NCBI RefSeq assembly: GCF_018221465.1
Contig: NZ_JAAIKR010000012.1
Coordinates: 62,001-126,000 of the forward strand
Length of the DNA: 64,000 nucleotides
Source: Shewanella intestini
Lineage (GTDB): Bacteria; Pseudomonadota; Gammaproteobacteria; Enterobacterales; Shewanellaceae
Direction of reading: 5' to 3'
Shown: positions 39,894-49,021 of the stretch, piece after piece
Position numbering within the stretch: position 1 is the first letter of the stretch
Layout of the letters: every line of letters starts with the position of its first letter
Program-made: the position numbers and the translations under genes
Notes under the pieces: model-generated
Told to the model about the DNA's origin: nothing
The model's input: the letters and a program-made list of their open reading frames with translations, nothing else
Databases searched by the model: none

Positions 39894-40435
39894 CTTAAAC
39901 TCCCCTCACATATTTTTAGCTCTTATAAAAAAGCACGATCCTTCATCAATTATTGTATTAAAAACAATAATTGATGGATGTGATTAAAACCTCAATTACT
40001 CTGTTTGTTACAAATACATTCAAGTATTTCTCTTATAACTTGTTACCTAAACCATTGACAGAAGTAAATTAATGCAGTTCAACTCAATTCAAATACGCTA
40101 ATAAAGCAATGTTATATATGAAATTAACATCAATAAAATTAATGCCACTCCTTAGCCTTTCTCGACCTTAACATTTAGTAAAAGTTAATATTAAAACTTT
40201 ATTATAAAATCAAAAAAAACCATCTAAAAACAAAAATACTTTTATTCACAAGCCTAAACAACAAGACAAAGATCGCATAAAAAAACCAATTGTTAATATT
40301 TAAACGTATTTGTTGTGACGCGAGTTATAAAATAACAAAATAAAAACAACATGGCTTCATTTTGATTTTATAATAGCGCTTAAATTTAATTAGATTTAAT
40401 TAGATTTAATAAACTGACAACCAGCGAGCTTAATT
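39894..40435. other. AT-rich divergent promoter region of regulator and copper receptor
   Basis: No coding frame is seen in this 542-base region. Near the regulator it carries the perfect inverted repeat CATCAATTATTGT (39944-39956) and ACAATAATTGATG (39964-39976). Just before the receptor start it has tandem 10-base copies of ATTTAATTAG (40384-40413, last copy degenerate). The rest is runs of A and T without recognisable motifs. Confidence 0.5.
39944..39976. promoter_or_regulatory. 13-bp-arm palindrome upstream of the ToxR/CadC-like gene
   Basis: Arms at 39944-39956 and 39964-39976 are perfect reverse complements with a 7-base spacer. It lies 51 bases upstream of the regulator start and 460 bases from the receptor, so an operator or a leader hairpin of the regulator gene is likely. 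Confidence 0.55.
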
Positions 40436-42475
40436 ATGAAAATGAATTCAGTTTTTTTATTAATATTAATGAGTGCAATATATTATCCGAAGATTGCATT
40501 AGCTAATCATCAAACTACATCTTGTAATAATGAAAAATGTAAAAATACAAAGTGTAATAATGAAAAATGTAGCACTCAAAAATGCGATGAACATATTGTC
40601 ATCACTGGTGAACTCATGCACCAACCATCAAAAGTCACCAGTGATCCTAAAAAGCCACGTTTACCATTACCAGCCTATGATGGAGCTGGTTTTTTAAAAA
40701 CGATCACCGGTTTTAGTATCAGCCGTAAAGGTGGTGCAGGCGGTGATCCTTCCTTACGCGGCATGGGAGGCTCTCGGATCAGCATTGTTGACGATGGTCA
40801 GCATGTGTATGGCACGTGTGGTGGACGCATGGATCCGCCAACAGCTTATATATACCCTGAAGCTTATGAGGCCATTACGGTAATCAAAGGCCCACAAACG
40901 GTAAAATATGGCCCAGTAGGCTCTGCCGGTACGGTGTTATTTGAAAAAGATCGCAACAACTTCGTTGGCAAAAATGTTGAAGGAAGAATGAGTACTACCC
41001 AAGGTTCATTTGGTCGTGAAGATTATTTAGTTGAACTCAAAGCCGGTAATGAAACCCATTACGTTGACTTTGATATGAACAAGTCACAAAGCGAACATTA
41101 CACCGACGGTAAGGGTAATAAGGTGCAATCAAGTTATGACCGAAATAATTACAACATCGCTTTAGGTTGGACACCGGATGAAAATAGCGTGGTTGAGTTA
41201 GCTTACGGCGGTTCAAGTGGGAACGCAGAATATGCCGATCGAGCCAACAAAGCCCGCAAAATTGATAATGAAAATGTCACATTACTCGCTAAACACAACG
41301 TTGATTCTCAATGGGTGAGCAACGTTGAATTTCAAGTCTATAGCAACGAAAACGACCATATTATGGATCAATTTGACCAAGGTAATAACTCTGGAGTGAA
41401 TGTTCGCCGAAAAACCACAGGGGGTCACTTATGGTTAGACATAACAACGTATGACAACTGGGAAACCACTGTCGGCGTTGACTATATGGAAAGTACTCAT
41501 GCAGGCAGGTCGATTGATCAGAATGTTGATAATGGTTTAGACGATTTACTCAATAAGCCATATGCTGACAATATGAGTTATAAAAACTTAGGTTTGTTTA
41601 TTGAGTCTAACTACCGATTAAACAGCCCATCGATTAATGGAAAAATATTAACCGGTTTACGTCTTGATCAATGGAACACCGCCCTTTTCGTTGCTCAAAA
41701 AGGTCAACGTGATGACAATTTAATGAGCGGATTTATCCGCTATGAGTACCTATCAAACCACAGCGAATACTACCTTGGTGGGGGTCATGCCAAACGAATT
41801 CCTGATTTTTGGGAATTCATGAAAGCAGACATAAATGATGCTTCTCAAAAAGCCTTTAATTTAGTACCTGAGAAAACCACCCAATTAGATTTGGGTTGGA
41901 TTTATAAAAATGATGTTGAAATATCATCGGCGCTGTATTACGGCAAAGTAGATGATTATATTTTAATCGACGCAACACCTGCTAAAACATCAGCCTATAA
42001 TATCGATGCCACGATTTGGGGCGGTGAAATTGGGGTGATGTATCCATTAAATCAACATTGGTCAACCCAAACAACACTCAGTTACAGTCATGGTGATAAC
42101 GACACAACAGGAAAGCCTTTAGGGCAAATTTCACCACTTGAAGGCAGAATATCAATTAACTATGATGCCCATCAATGGACCGCAGGCCTGTTTTGGAGAA
42201 TGGTTGCAGCACAGAATAACGTCTCAATTGGCGAAGGTAACATTTCAGGCCAAGACCTTTCTAAAAGCAGTGGTTTTGGCACTCTTTCTCTTAACGGTTC
42301 ATGGTCACACGATGATGTGTTAATTAGCTTTGGTGTTGAAAACTTATTCGATATCGCTTATGCCGAACATGTCAGTCGTTCCGGTGCAGGCAATGATATC
42401 CCCGGCAGCGAACCTATGTTCCAAGTCAATGAACCCGGCAGAAATGCTTGGGTGAAATTAAGCTATACATTCTAA
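40436..42475 (+). CDS. TonB-dependent copper receptor (NosA/OprC family) with Cys-ladder N-terminus
   Basis: Outer-membrane TonB-dependent receptor of the NosA/OprC copper family, 679 residues. A signal peptide ends near residue 24 (ALA/NHQ). The plug has GGAGGDPSLRGMGGSRISIVDDG and the CGGRMDPPTAYIYPE segment typical of this family. A 22-stranded barrel ends in LSYTF. Cysteines stand at residues 30, 35, 40, 45 and 50, every fifth residue, built from a duplicated NNEKC unit, and could hold copper in the periplasm. In Pseudomonas stutzeri NosA feeds copper to nitrous oxide reductase. Here no nosZ is near and the sulfite locus is next door. Symbol left empty because the substrate is unproven. 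Confidence 0.9.
   Translation: MKMNSVFLLILMSAIYYPKIALANHQTTSCNNEKCKNTKCNNEKCSTQKCDEHIVITGELMHQPSKVTSDPKKPRLPLPAYDGAGFLKTITGFSISRKGGAGGDPSLRGMGGSRISIVDDGQHVYGTCGGRMDPPTAYIYPEAYEAITVIKGPQTVKYGPVGSAGTVLFEKDRNNFVGKNVEGRMSTTQGSFGREDYLVELKAGNETHYVDFDMNKSQSEHYTDGKGNKVQSSYDRNNYNIALGWTPDENSVVELAYGGSSGNAEYADRANKARKIDNENVTLLAKHNVDSQWVSNVEFQVYSNENDHIMDQFDQGNNSGVNVRRKTTGGHLWLDITTYDNWETTVGVDYMESTHAGRSIDQNVDNGLDDLLNKPYADNMSYKNLGLFIESNYRLNSPSINGKILTGLRLDQWNTALFVAQKGQRDDNLMSGFIRYEYLSNHSEYYLGGGHAKRIPDFWEFMKADINDASQKAFNLVPEKTTQLDLGWIYKNDVEISSALYYGKVDDYILIDATPAKTSAYNIDATIWGGEIGVMYPLNQHWSTQTTLSYSHGDNDTTGKPLGQISPLEGRISINYDAHQWTAGLFWRMVAAQNNVSIGEGNISGQDLSKSSGFGTLSLNGSWSHDDVLISFGVENLFDIAYAEHVSRSGAGNDIPGSEPMFQVNEPGRNAWVKLSYTF
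40523..40571. repeat. 30-bp direct duplication encoding the cysteine ladder
   Basis: A 19-base unit beginning TGTAATAATGAAAAATGTA occurs at 40523-40541 and again at 40553-40571, a 30-base period. It encodes the repeated CNNEKC segment of the copper receptor, showing the ladder grew by in-frame duplication. Confidence 0.75.
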
Positions 42476-42546
42476 CGTTTTCCCCTTGTGAGTTAGGGTT
42501 CTTCACCCAAAACCTTAACTCACCCCCCTCATCTGGTGTTTACTTA

Positions 42547-42598
42547 AGCGTTATCTGTCTGATTGACCATCTGCGCAATCAGACGATAGCGCTTTTTT
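42547..42598 (+). terminator. Rho-independent terminator after the copper receptor gene
   Basis: A long stem joins AGCGTTATCTGTCTGATTG (42547-42565) and CAATCAGACGATAGCGCT (42576-42593), with one G-U pair and one bulge, followed by TTTTT. A second, weaker hairpin at 42488-42523 (GTGAGTTAGGGTT and AACCTTAACTCAC) lies just upstream. Confidence 0.88.
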
Positions 42599-42788
42599 AC
42601 CACTCATAAGTAATCTTCACGCCACGATTTTAGCATGATTAAGCCGTTGTCTTCTTGACGCTTTGCCACATGATGCAAGCACACCAAATGGTATTTACAT
42701 GGTCACCAAAGCACATAAACGTGTATGCTTTATCATTAAACATTTTATCAATGACCAAATTAATATTGGCTTATTAGACGCATTTTAT

Positions 42789-43694
42789 ATGAAAAACCTA
42801 TCACCTTATGGCCGTACAGAGCACCTGCTTGACTACATCCACCGTCATATAACCCAGCCACTTAGTCTCGATGATCTTGCCCAGAAAAGTCATCTTTCCC
42901 GATGGCAGTTACAGCGTATTTTTCAGCAACAAACGGGGTTAAATCTGGCACAGTATGTCAGAGAACTCAAACTCAGTATGGCCGCAGAAAGAGTGGTAAC
43001 CACGACCGATAGAATGCTCGATATCGCCTATCAACTGGGGTTTGCTTCTGAGGTCAGTTTTAGTCGGGCTTTTAAGCAGTTTTTTGGCTTAACGCCAAGT
43101 CAATACCGACAACGAGGCACCAAAGTCGGGCTACGCAACACCATCACCCAGCGTGCTGAACATTTTATTGATAGCACCTCTTTGCAAACCCGAATTGAAC
43201 ACAAGCCTGCCTTTACGGTTTATGGCATTTCAACACCACTTAATGGTGTTTTAGCTGATACTCCTGACTTTGACACCGTTGTGCCCGCCCTCTGGCAGCA
43301 ATTATTTAGTATGGTAACTTGCAAGCCAATTTTAGATACCCAACTTGTGGGTATTATTGACACTCAGCAACAGACACCACAACAGCCTCAGTTACATTAT
43401 TGGGCCACATTAGACTTTGGCGATACGGATGTAACAACACCTAATATCGTCACTAACGCTCAACTTAAAACGCTTATCATCCCCAGCCAAGAATATGCGG
43501 TAGTGGCTTACCATGGTTTACTCAGCGGTTTTAGTCAGTTAATTGAATGGTTAATTTGCGACTGGCTACCTCAATCAGGCTTTGAAAGCGTGCCAGGGTT
43601 TGAACTTGAACGTTATGGTGTGCTCACCCCAAACATGGATGACCCAAAACAAATGGAATACTGGTTGCCAATTCGGTCAATCTCTCCGCGCTAA
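42789..43694 (+). CDS. AraC-family regulator with GyrI-like effector domain
   Basis: Rob/SoxS-like regulator, 301 residues from ATG 42789 (MKNLSPYGRTEHLLDYI). An in-frame ATG at 42663 would add 42 residues that do not resemble the family, and neither start has a strong ribosome site. Two helix-turn-helix motifs span about residues 10-105 (LSRWQLQRIFQQQTG and SFSRAFKQFFGLTPSQYRQ). A GyrI-like small-molecule-binding domain covers about 145-300. It lies just upstream of a Fur-boxed siderophore receptor on the same strand and may regulate it in response to a siderophore or stress signal. Confidence 0.88.
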   Translation: MKNLSPYGRTEHLLDYIHRHITQPLSLDDLAQKSHLSRWQLQRIFQQQTGLNLAQYVRELKLSMAAERVVTTTDRMLDIAYQLGFASEVSFSRAFKQFFGLTPSQYRQRGTKVGLRNTITQRAEHFIDSTSLQTRIEHKPAFTVYGISTPLNGVLADTPDFDTVVPALWQQLFSMVTCKPILDTQLVGIIDTQQQTPQQPQLHYWATLDFGDTDVTTPNIVTNAQLKTLIIPSQEYAVVAYHGLLSGFSQLIEWLICDWLPQSGFESVPGFELERYGVLTPNMDDPKQMEYWLPIRSISPR

Positions 43695-43796
43695 TACATG
43701 TGATTTCCCTCGCAATTTTTGGTGGTTGACCTCTTTTTTCAGCTTCATGCACCAAATTGTTAAATACGCTCAAATAGAATAAGTTATCATTTGCAC

Positions 43797-43816
43797 CTGA
43801 TAATCATTATCATTTG
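43797..43816 (+). promoter_or_regulatory. Fur box before the siderophore receptor gene
   Basis: The sequence around 43799-43815 reads GATAATCATTATCATTT, matching the Fur consensus GATAATGATAATCATTATC closely. It lies about 40 bases before the receptor ATG at 43855, which has an AGAGGA ribosome site. Iron-dependent repression is inferred. Confidence 0.85.
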
Positions 43817-43854
43817 TATTTAAGGCAGGTTTTTAACCGCGTAAAGAGGACAGC

Positions 43855-46023
43855 ATGATCTCCATCAGTGATAAAAAGGCATTTCCACTCACATTAATGG
43901 CGGCATCAATTGGTGCGGCAATGGTATTTTCAGCTCAGACTAACGCGAGCGAAAATAACGACACCGCAGACGCAACTATTGAAACCATTACCGTGTTAGG
44001 TCAGGCATACCGTAATACGGCCACCAAGACATCATTAACCCCATTAGAAACACCACAAGGTGTCACGGTCATAGATGGTGAGTTATTATCACAGCGTGGC
44101 GTCAGCTCATTAAATCAAGCTTTACGCTATGTGCCAGGGGTGACCACCGAACAAAAAGGTGGCGCAGTCACCATGTATGACACCTTTAATTTGCGCGGTT
44201 TTGATGTCAACCAAAGCTATTACGACGGCCTGGTTTTACAGTCATTAAAAGGTTGGAACTTACAACCACAAATCGACCCGATTGCCCTTGAGCAAGTTGA
44301 AGTATTTAAAGGCCCAACTTCTGTGCTGTATGGTTCAATGCCACCTGGTGGCATGGTCAACATGATTGCCAAAACACCACAAACGACTTCAGCAACCTCG
44401 GTGAATGTTGCCACTGGTAATCAAAATTTAGTTGAAGCCTCTATCGACACCACAGGACAATTTGGCGACAGTGACTTTTCGTATCGGGTGATTGGCCTTG
44501 CTCGCAGCAAAGATGGTCAGGTCGACCACACGCAAGAAAAACGTTATGTGTTTGCCCCGTCGGTAGACTGGAACGTGTCTGACGACACCTACATCAATGT
44601 CAATTTGTACTATCAAAAAGATCCTGCAATGGGCATGAACTCTTCATTACCTTCTGCAGGAATGATTTATGACAATCCTAATGGCAGCACGAGTGCATCG
44701 ACATTAGCAGGTGATAAAAACTGGTCCGCTTTTGAGCGTGAATTTGTATTAGCCGGTTATAAACTGAATCACAGCTTTAATGACAACTGGTCATTTTTAC
44801 AAAATTTTCGTTATATGGATGCTAACTTATCGCAAAAAAACACCTACCACCTAGCAGCTAATTTTGACCCTATTACAGGTAATTTAGACCGCAATATTTA
44901 CAGTACTGACGAAAGCTCAAGTGGCTTTACGGTTGATAACCAATTGTCTGGCTTAATCCATACCGGCAACATTGAGCACAATTTATTATTGGGTGTTGAT
45001 TATCAAAAAATGGATGGTGACTCACTGTATTCAGAGTTTGGCACCACTAGTCAATTTGGTGATTTTAATATTTTTAATCCAAATAACGACATGATTGACC
45101 CAAGTAAATTAACCGTTTCAACCGCTGCTAATGATAAGGTGAAAGTGGAACAAACTGGGGTGTATTTTCAAAACCAAATGCGCGCCAATAACCTGATTGT
45201 AATTGTTGGCGGCCGCTATGACGATTACCGCTCCTCAAGTCATTATGCCTATGACGGTGGCAGTACTGACAACGGAGCTGACCAACAGCAGTTTTCTTAT
45301 CGTGTCGGTGCCATGTACGAATTTGCCAATGGTATTGCGCCATTTGCCAGTTACGCGACCAGCTTTGAACCCGTTGAGGGCACTAAAACAGACGGCTCCA
45401 CTTACCAGCCTGAAATGGGTGATCAATTAGAGTTAGGGCTGAAATACGCCTCAGAAGATCAAAGTAAAACGGCCTCGGTGTCACTGTTCAATATTGTCAA
45501 AAGCGACGCCTTAATGGCCAACCCAGACGATCCATGGGGTGACAAACTTCAAGTGGGTGAAATTGAGTCGCGCGGCGCCGAATTTGAAGGTAAATGGTTC
45601 ATGACAGACAATGTCGATGTTGCCGTAAACTACACCTACATTGACATGGAAATCACCAAAGACAGTGGTAATGGCTTACAGGGTACACAACCCATTTATG
45701 TGCCTAAAAATGCCGCCTCATTGTGGGCAAATTATCAAATTGATGATGGAAAACTAGCGGGTGTGCGCGTAAGTGGCGGCGTTCGTTATGTTGGCGACAT
45801 GCAAATGGATGCCCTTAATAGTGCCAAAGTTAGTGCCTATACTCTTGCGGATTTATCAGTTGGCTATGACCTAGGTGAGTTCGACACCAGCTTGTTAGGT
45901 GCCAGTATTAATTTGGCTGCCAACAATTTATTCAACAAAGATTATTACACCTGTTATGACACAGCGAACTGCTGGTATGGCGCTGAACGTACGGTGAAAT
46001 TGAGCGTTAATTATCAGTTTTAA
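43855..46023 (+). CDS. TonB-dependent siderophore receptor (FhuA-like)
   Basis: Outer-membrane ferric-siderophore receptor, 722 residues. The signal peptide ends at about residue 32 (TNA/SEN). A TonB box-like ETITVLG is followed by the plug domain (LETPQGVTVIDGELL, VPGVTTEQKGGAVTMYDTFNLRGF, VEVFKGPTSVLYGSMPPGG) and a barrel ending in VNYQF. The plug is that of hydroxamate or ferrichrome-type receptors. A Fur box precedes it. The FhuF-like gene follows 89 bases downstream, so uptake and release of the same siderophore iron are probably linked. Confidence 0.93.
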   Translation: MISISDKKAFPLTLMAASIGAAMVFSAQTNASENNDTADATIETITVLGQAYRNTATKTSLTPLETPQGVTVIDGELLSQRGVSSLNQALRYVPGVTTEQKGGAVTMYDTFNLRGFDVNQSYYDGLVLQSLKGWNLQPQIDPIALEQVEVFKGPTSVLYGSMPPGGMVNMIAKTPQTTSATSVNVATGNQNLVEASIDTTGQFGDSDFSYRVIGLARSKDGQVDHTQEKRYVFAPSVDWNVSDDTYINVNLYYQKDPAMGMNSSLPSAGMIYDNPNGSTSASTLAGDKNWSAFEREFVLAGYKLNHSFNDNWSFLQNFRYMDANLSQKNTYHLAANFDPITGNLDRNIYSTDESSSGFTVDNQLSGLIHTGNIEHNLLLGVDYQKMDGDSLYSEFGTTSQFGDFNIFNPNNDMIDPSKLTVSTAANDKVKVEQTGVYFQNQMRANNLIVIVGGRYDDYRSSSHYAYDGGSTDNGADQQQFSYRVGAMYEFANGIAPFASYATSFEPVEGTKTDGSTYQPEMGDQLELGLKYASEDQSKTASVSLFNIVKSDALMANPDDPWGDKLQVGEIESRGAEFEGKWFMTDNVDVAVNYTYIDMEITKDSGNGLQGTQPIYVPKNAASLWANYQIDDGKLAGVRVSGGVRYVGDMQMDALNSAKVSAYTLADLSVGYDLGEFDTSLLGASINLAANNLFNKDYYTCYDTANCWYGAERTVKLSVNYQF

Positions 46024-46112
46024 CACCCGATTACTAACGTTATAGTCTATCTAATTGTCTTACCCAAATTAACCTTAACAAGTGCATTTGGGTAAGCAAC
46101 AAGAGCCCTTTT

Positions 46113-46820
46113 ATGAATCAAGCTGTTTTTCGTGGTTTATACCAACAATGCCAACAGGTTTCGCCTTATTTAAAGGGTGAATGGCAAATCATGGATGAAC
46201 AAGACCCATCAACCATTTCTTTGGCGCGCTCTAACCTCAGCTCTATTCGCGCTTTATACCAAAGCTTACAACAGCAATCTCCAGAAGCGGGCGCCGCTTA
46301 TTGGTTAACGCGCAGTTGGAATTTACTTACATGGCAACCGTTGTACATTGCCATTACTGCTATTTATCACTGTAAGGTTTTGCCTGATCTGTGCAGCTTA
46401 TCGCAGACTCACAAAAATGGGCTTATTGCTGGTTTTAGCTTCTCATGCACAAGATGTGACACCGGTGAGAATGCACAACTGGTTAATCGTGCAGGTGAAC
46501 AATTAAGACGTATTTTTGAACACTTACGCACAGACCTAGACCGGTCGTTTCGTTGTCGACCAAGATTTGTAGAGCATTTAATTGCCGATGCGTTATTAAG
46601 CCGTCTGTTACTGCTGCAACACTCTCATCCTGAAATGTCAGTTTGTTTTATTCGTAATCAGGCCACACTTTGGCTCAACGCGTTAAACTTACCCCAAGCG
46701 CATGTGAATAAAATTCAGTACAGTGAATCGACCAAGCAATTGATATTTAATCGCTCAAGCTGTTGCTGTATTTATAAAACTGCCGCCGGTAACAAATGCG
46801 CCAACTGCCCGAGAAAATAA
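46113..46820 (+). CDS. FhuF-like siderophore-iron reductase
   Basis: Cytoplasmic ferric-siderophore reductase, 235 residues. FhuF proteins bind a [2Fe-2S] cluster through a C-terminal C-C-X10-C-X2-C pattern. Here the end reads SCCCIYKTAAGNKCANCPRK, with Cys at 217, 218, 219, 229 and 232. The N-terminal part (PEAGAAYWLTRSWNLLTWQPLYIA) matches FhuF-type proteins. It probably releases iron brought in by the receptor upstream. A bidirectional terminator follows. Confidence 0.85.
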   Translation: MNQAVFRGLYQQCQQVSPYLKGEWQIMDEQDPSTISLARSNLSSIRALYQSLQQQSPEAGAAYWLTRSWNLLTWQPLYIAITAIYHCKVLPDLCSLSQTHKNGLIAGFSFSCTRCDTGENAQLVNRAGEQLRRIFEHLRTDLDRSFRCRPRFVEHLIADALLSRLLLLQHSHPEMSVCFIRNQATLWLNALNLPQAHVNKIQYSESTKQLIFNRSSCCCIYKTAAGNKCANCPRK

Positions 46821-46878
46821 CCTTATAAGCTGGTTATTTTGTTTATCCTTAGGCGTATTTAGGCGAATAACATCCATA

Positions 46879-46905
46879 AAAAAGCTCAGTTAAACTGAGC
46901 TTTTT
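46879..46905. terminator. Bidirectional terminator between fhuF-like gene and fezB
   Basis: AAAAAGCTCAG (46879-46889) and CTGAGCTTTTT (46895-46905) form a perfect stem with a TTAAA loop. A/T runs on both sides allow termination of both converging transcripts. Confidence 0.9.
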
Positions 46906-46930
46906 AAATGTTGGGTCAATTGATTAACCG

Positions 46931-49021
46931 TTAATTCAACTGCGCGTGTTTTGGCGGATTTTTTATTGCCAATGAACGCGCTAAAATACCCAATGTCGTG
47001 CCATTATGCAGCAATGCGCTCATGGTTGGGTTTAACCAGCCCATTGCCGCCGCTAACATAATGCCGCTATTGACGTATTCAGCCACTTTAATGTTGCTGT
47101 GGATAATGTTCATCGCCACTTGTGACAACTGATAGGTTTCTACCACGCTGTAAAGATCGTCTTTAAGCAATACCACATCAGCCGCTTGTCGAGCAAGCTC
47201 TGTGCCCTTACACATTGCCACGCCAACATTTGCCTTGGTTAATGCTGGCGCATCATTGACGCCATCACCAATAAACATCACTTTATGCCCTTGCTGTTGC
47301 AGGCTTTCAATAATGCTCGACTTAGACTCAGGTGTCGCTTGGGCAAATACCTTATCAAGTTTAAGGTCGTCACCTAACATGTTTGCTTTATAAACACTGT
47401 CACCTGAAATCATCATCAATTTGGGAATACCCAATTGACGTAAATCTTCCAAGGTGCGATAAACATCTTCACGTAAGTGGTCACGCAAACCTATCATGCC
47501 CATTAGTTCACTTTGATGAGACACAAAAATTAAGTGGCGGCCTTTGGCTTCATATTCACTAATTTGTTGCTCAAAGGCACTAAAATCAACGCCTTCATGC
47601 ACTTCTAAAAAGTGACGACTGCCCATGACTAAACAGTGTGAATTAACGGTACTTTTTAGCCCATGGGCAATAACGTATTCCACTTCACCATGATCAATAT
47701 GCGGTAATTGATGATGTTTAGCGGCATTGACCACCGCTTGTGATAACGGGTGATTGCTGTGCTCTTCAACCGATGCCGCCATCGCCAGTAGGTCGCGGGC
47801 ACAATGGTCGCCTTGGCAATTAAATGGCACCACGTCAGTCACTTCCATATCACCGTGAGTCAACGTGCCTGTTTTATCAAACACACATACATCTATGTCA
47901 GCTAGCTTTTCTATCGCACTGCCGCCTTTAAGCAAAATACCTTGCTGCACTGCGCGGTACATAATGGATTTAAAGGTCACTGGAGTGCTGAGCTTTAAGG
48001 CACATGAATAATCAACCAAAAATACTGATGCCACACGGTTAATGTCTTGGGTTAATGCAAATACCGCAGCGCCAATACCTAAGGTAATTTTTACCCGTCG
48101 ATTAGCCATGTCTTGGGTGACTTGCTGAATTTCGCTTTTTTCGCTTAATGAATCATAAATCAGCTGCGCAATTTTAGCGGTGGTTGATTCGCTGCCAATT
48201 TTGTCAACGCGGACTTGAATGGTGCCTTCATAGACACTTGAGCCTGAGTAAACTGTGGCATCTAGCTCACGTCTTACAGGGACACTTTCACCAGTTAACG
48301 CCGCTTGGTTTATTAGTGCCGCGCCGCCAATAATAACGCCGTCAATTGGAATCGCATCACCGGGAACCAATTCAATCATGTCGTGTTCAACAAGTACTGC
48401 TGAACTGACTTTGGCTTTACTGCCATCAGGGAATATTTGCCAAACCATTGATTGCTGCGGGATCATCAAGTCAGCCAGTAACTTGTCGCTTTTACGACAT
48501 GTTTCTTGCTCCATGTATTCCCCTAAGCTAATAAGGGTTTGAGTCATCATTGCGGTGCGATAATCACCACGATAAGCAGACAAGCCCACGGCAATAGCAT
48601 CAAGCACTTCAACTGAAACGTGTTTGTTTTTAACCTCTGAAATACCCTCTAAAAGGGTCGGCGCAATTAATGTCGCCGTAGAGATTGCCCCCCATTTTTT
48701 GGGCAAAAGTGCGGCAGATAAAGTACCAATAACATTCATGGCAATATCGCCACGGGTGAATTGGTGTTCAGATTCAGCTAACTGGGCTTGAGTTAAATCT
48801 AACTGAGCGAGTCTGTCCTCAACAATGTCCTTATCTAACAGCGCAACGTCGTATTCAATGGCAATGGAATGTGCAGCTTCATTCACTCTCACGCTGCGAA
48901 TGCCTTGAATAGCCATCACACTTTGCTTAATCCAATCGCCGGTATCTTCTAGCTCAACGTCACGTTTAACCTTAAAGCGAATACGTCCTGGAATATGATG
49001 TTTAACTCGCAAAGATGTCAT
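46931..49021 (-). CDS. fezB: FezB-like P1B-6 heavy-metal ATPase (ferrosome-type)
   Basis: P-type metal ATPase, 696 residues. An HMA-like N-terminal domain without CxxC spans about 1-75 and opens with HHIPGRIRFKVK. Actuator TGES is at 243-246, the transmembrane ion site is SCALK at 339-343 in place of the CPC of copper pumps, the phosphorylation site is DKTGT at 382, HP is at 424, and GDGVNDAPAL lies near residue 590. FezB is a P1B-6 ATPase that loads iron into ferrosomes, lipid-bounded iron stores known in Shewanella putrefaciens and Desulfovibrio. It is the last gene of a minus-strand run of small proteins with short overlaps, matching the fez operon plan. Confidence 0.88.
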   Translation of the reverse strand: MTSLRVKHHIPGRIRFKVKRDVELEDTGDWIKQSVMAIQGIRSVRVNEAAHSIAIEYDVALLDKDIVEDRLAQLDLTQAQLAESEHQFTRGDIAMNVIGTLSAALLPKKWGAISTATLIAPTLLEGISEVKNKHVSVEVLDAIAVGLSAYRGDYRTAMMTQTLISLGEYMEQETCRKSDKLLADLMIPQQSMVWQIFPDGSKAKVSSAVLVEHDMIELVPGDAIPIDGVIIGGAALINQAALTGESVPVRRELDATVYSGSSVYEGTIQVRVDKIGSESTTAKIAQLIYDSLSEKSEIQQVTQDMANRRVKITLGIGAAVFALTQDINRVASVFLVDYSCALKLSTPVTFKSIMYRAVQQGILLKGGSAIEKLADIDVCVFDKTGTLTHGDMEVTDVVPFNCQGDHCARDLLAMAASVEEHSNHPLSQAVVNAAKHHQLPHIDHGEVEYVIAHGLKSTVNSHCLVMGSRHFLEVHEGVDFSAFEQQISEYEAKGRHLIFVSHQSELMGMIGLRDHLREDVYRTLEDLRQLGIPKLMMISGDSVYKANMLGDDLKLDKVFAQATPESKSSIIESLQQQGHKVMFIGDGVNDAPALTKANVGVAMCKGTELARQAADVVLLKDDLYSVVETYQLSQVAMNIIHSNIKVAEYVNSGIMLAAAMGWLNPTMSALLHNGTTLGILARSLAIKNPPKHAQLN

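Noticed and set aside
46931-49021. Copper-exporting P1B-1 ATPase
   Set aside because: There is no CPC ion site (SCALK instead) and no CxxC in the HMA-like domain; the gene neighbourhood is iron-linked.
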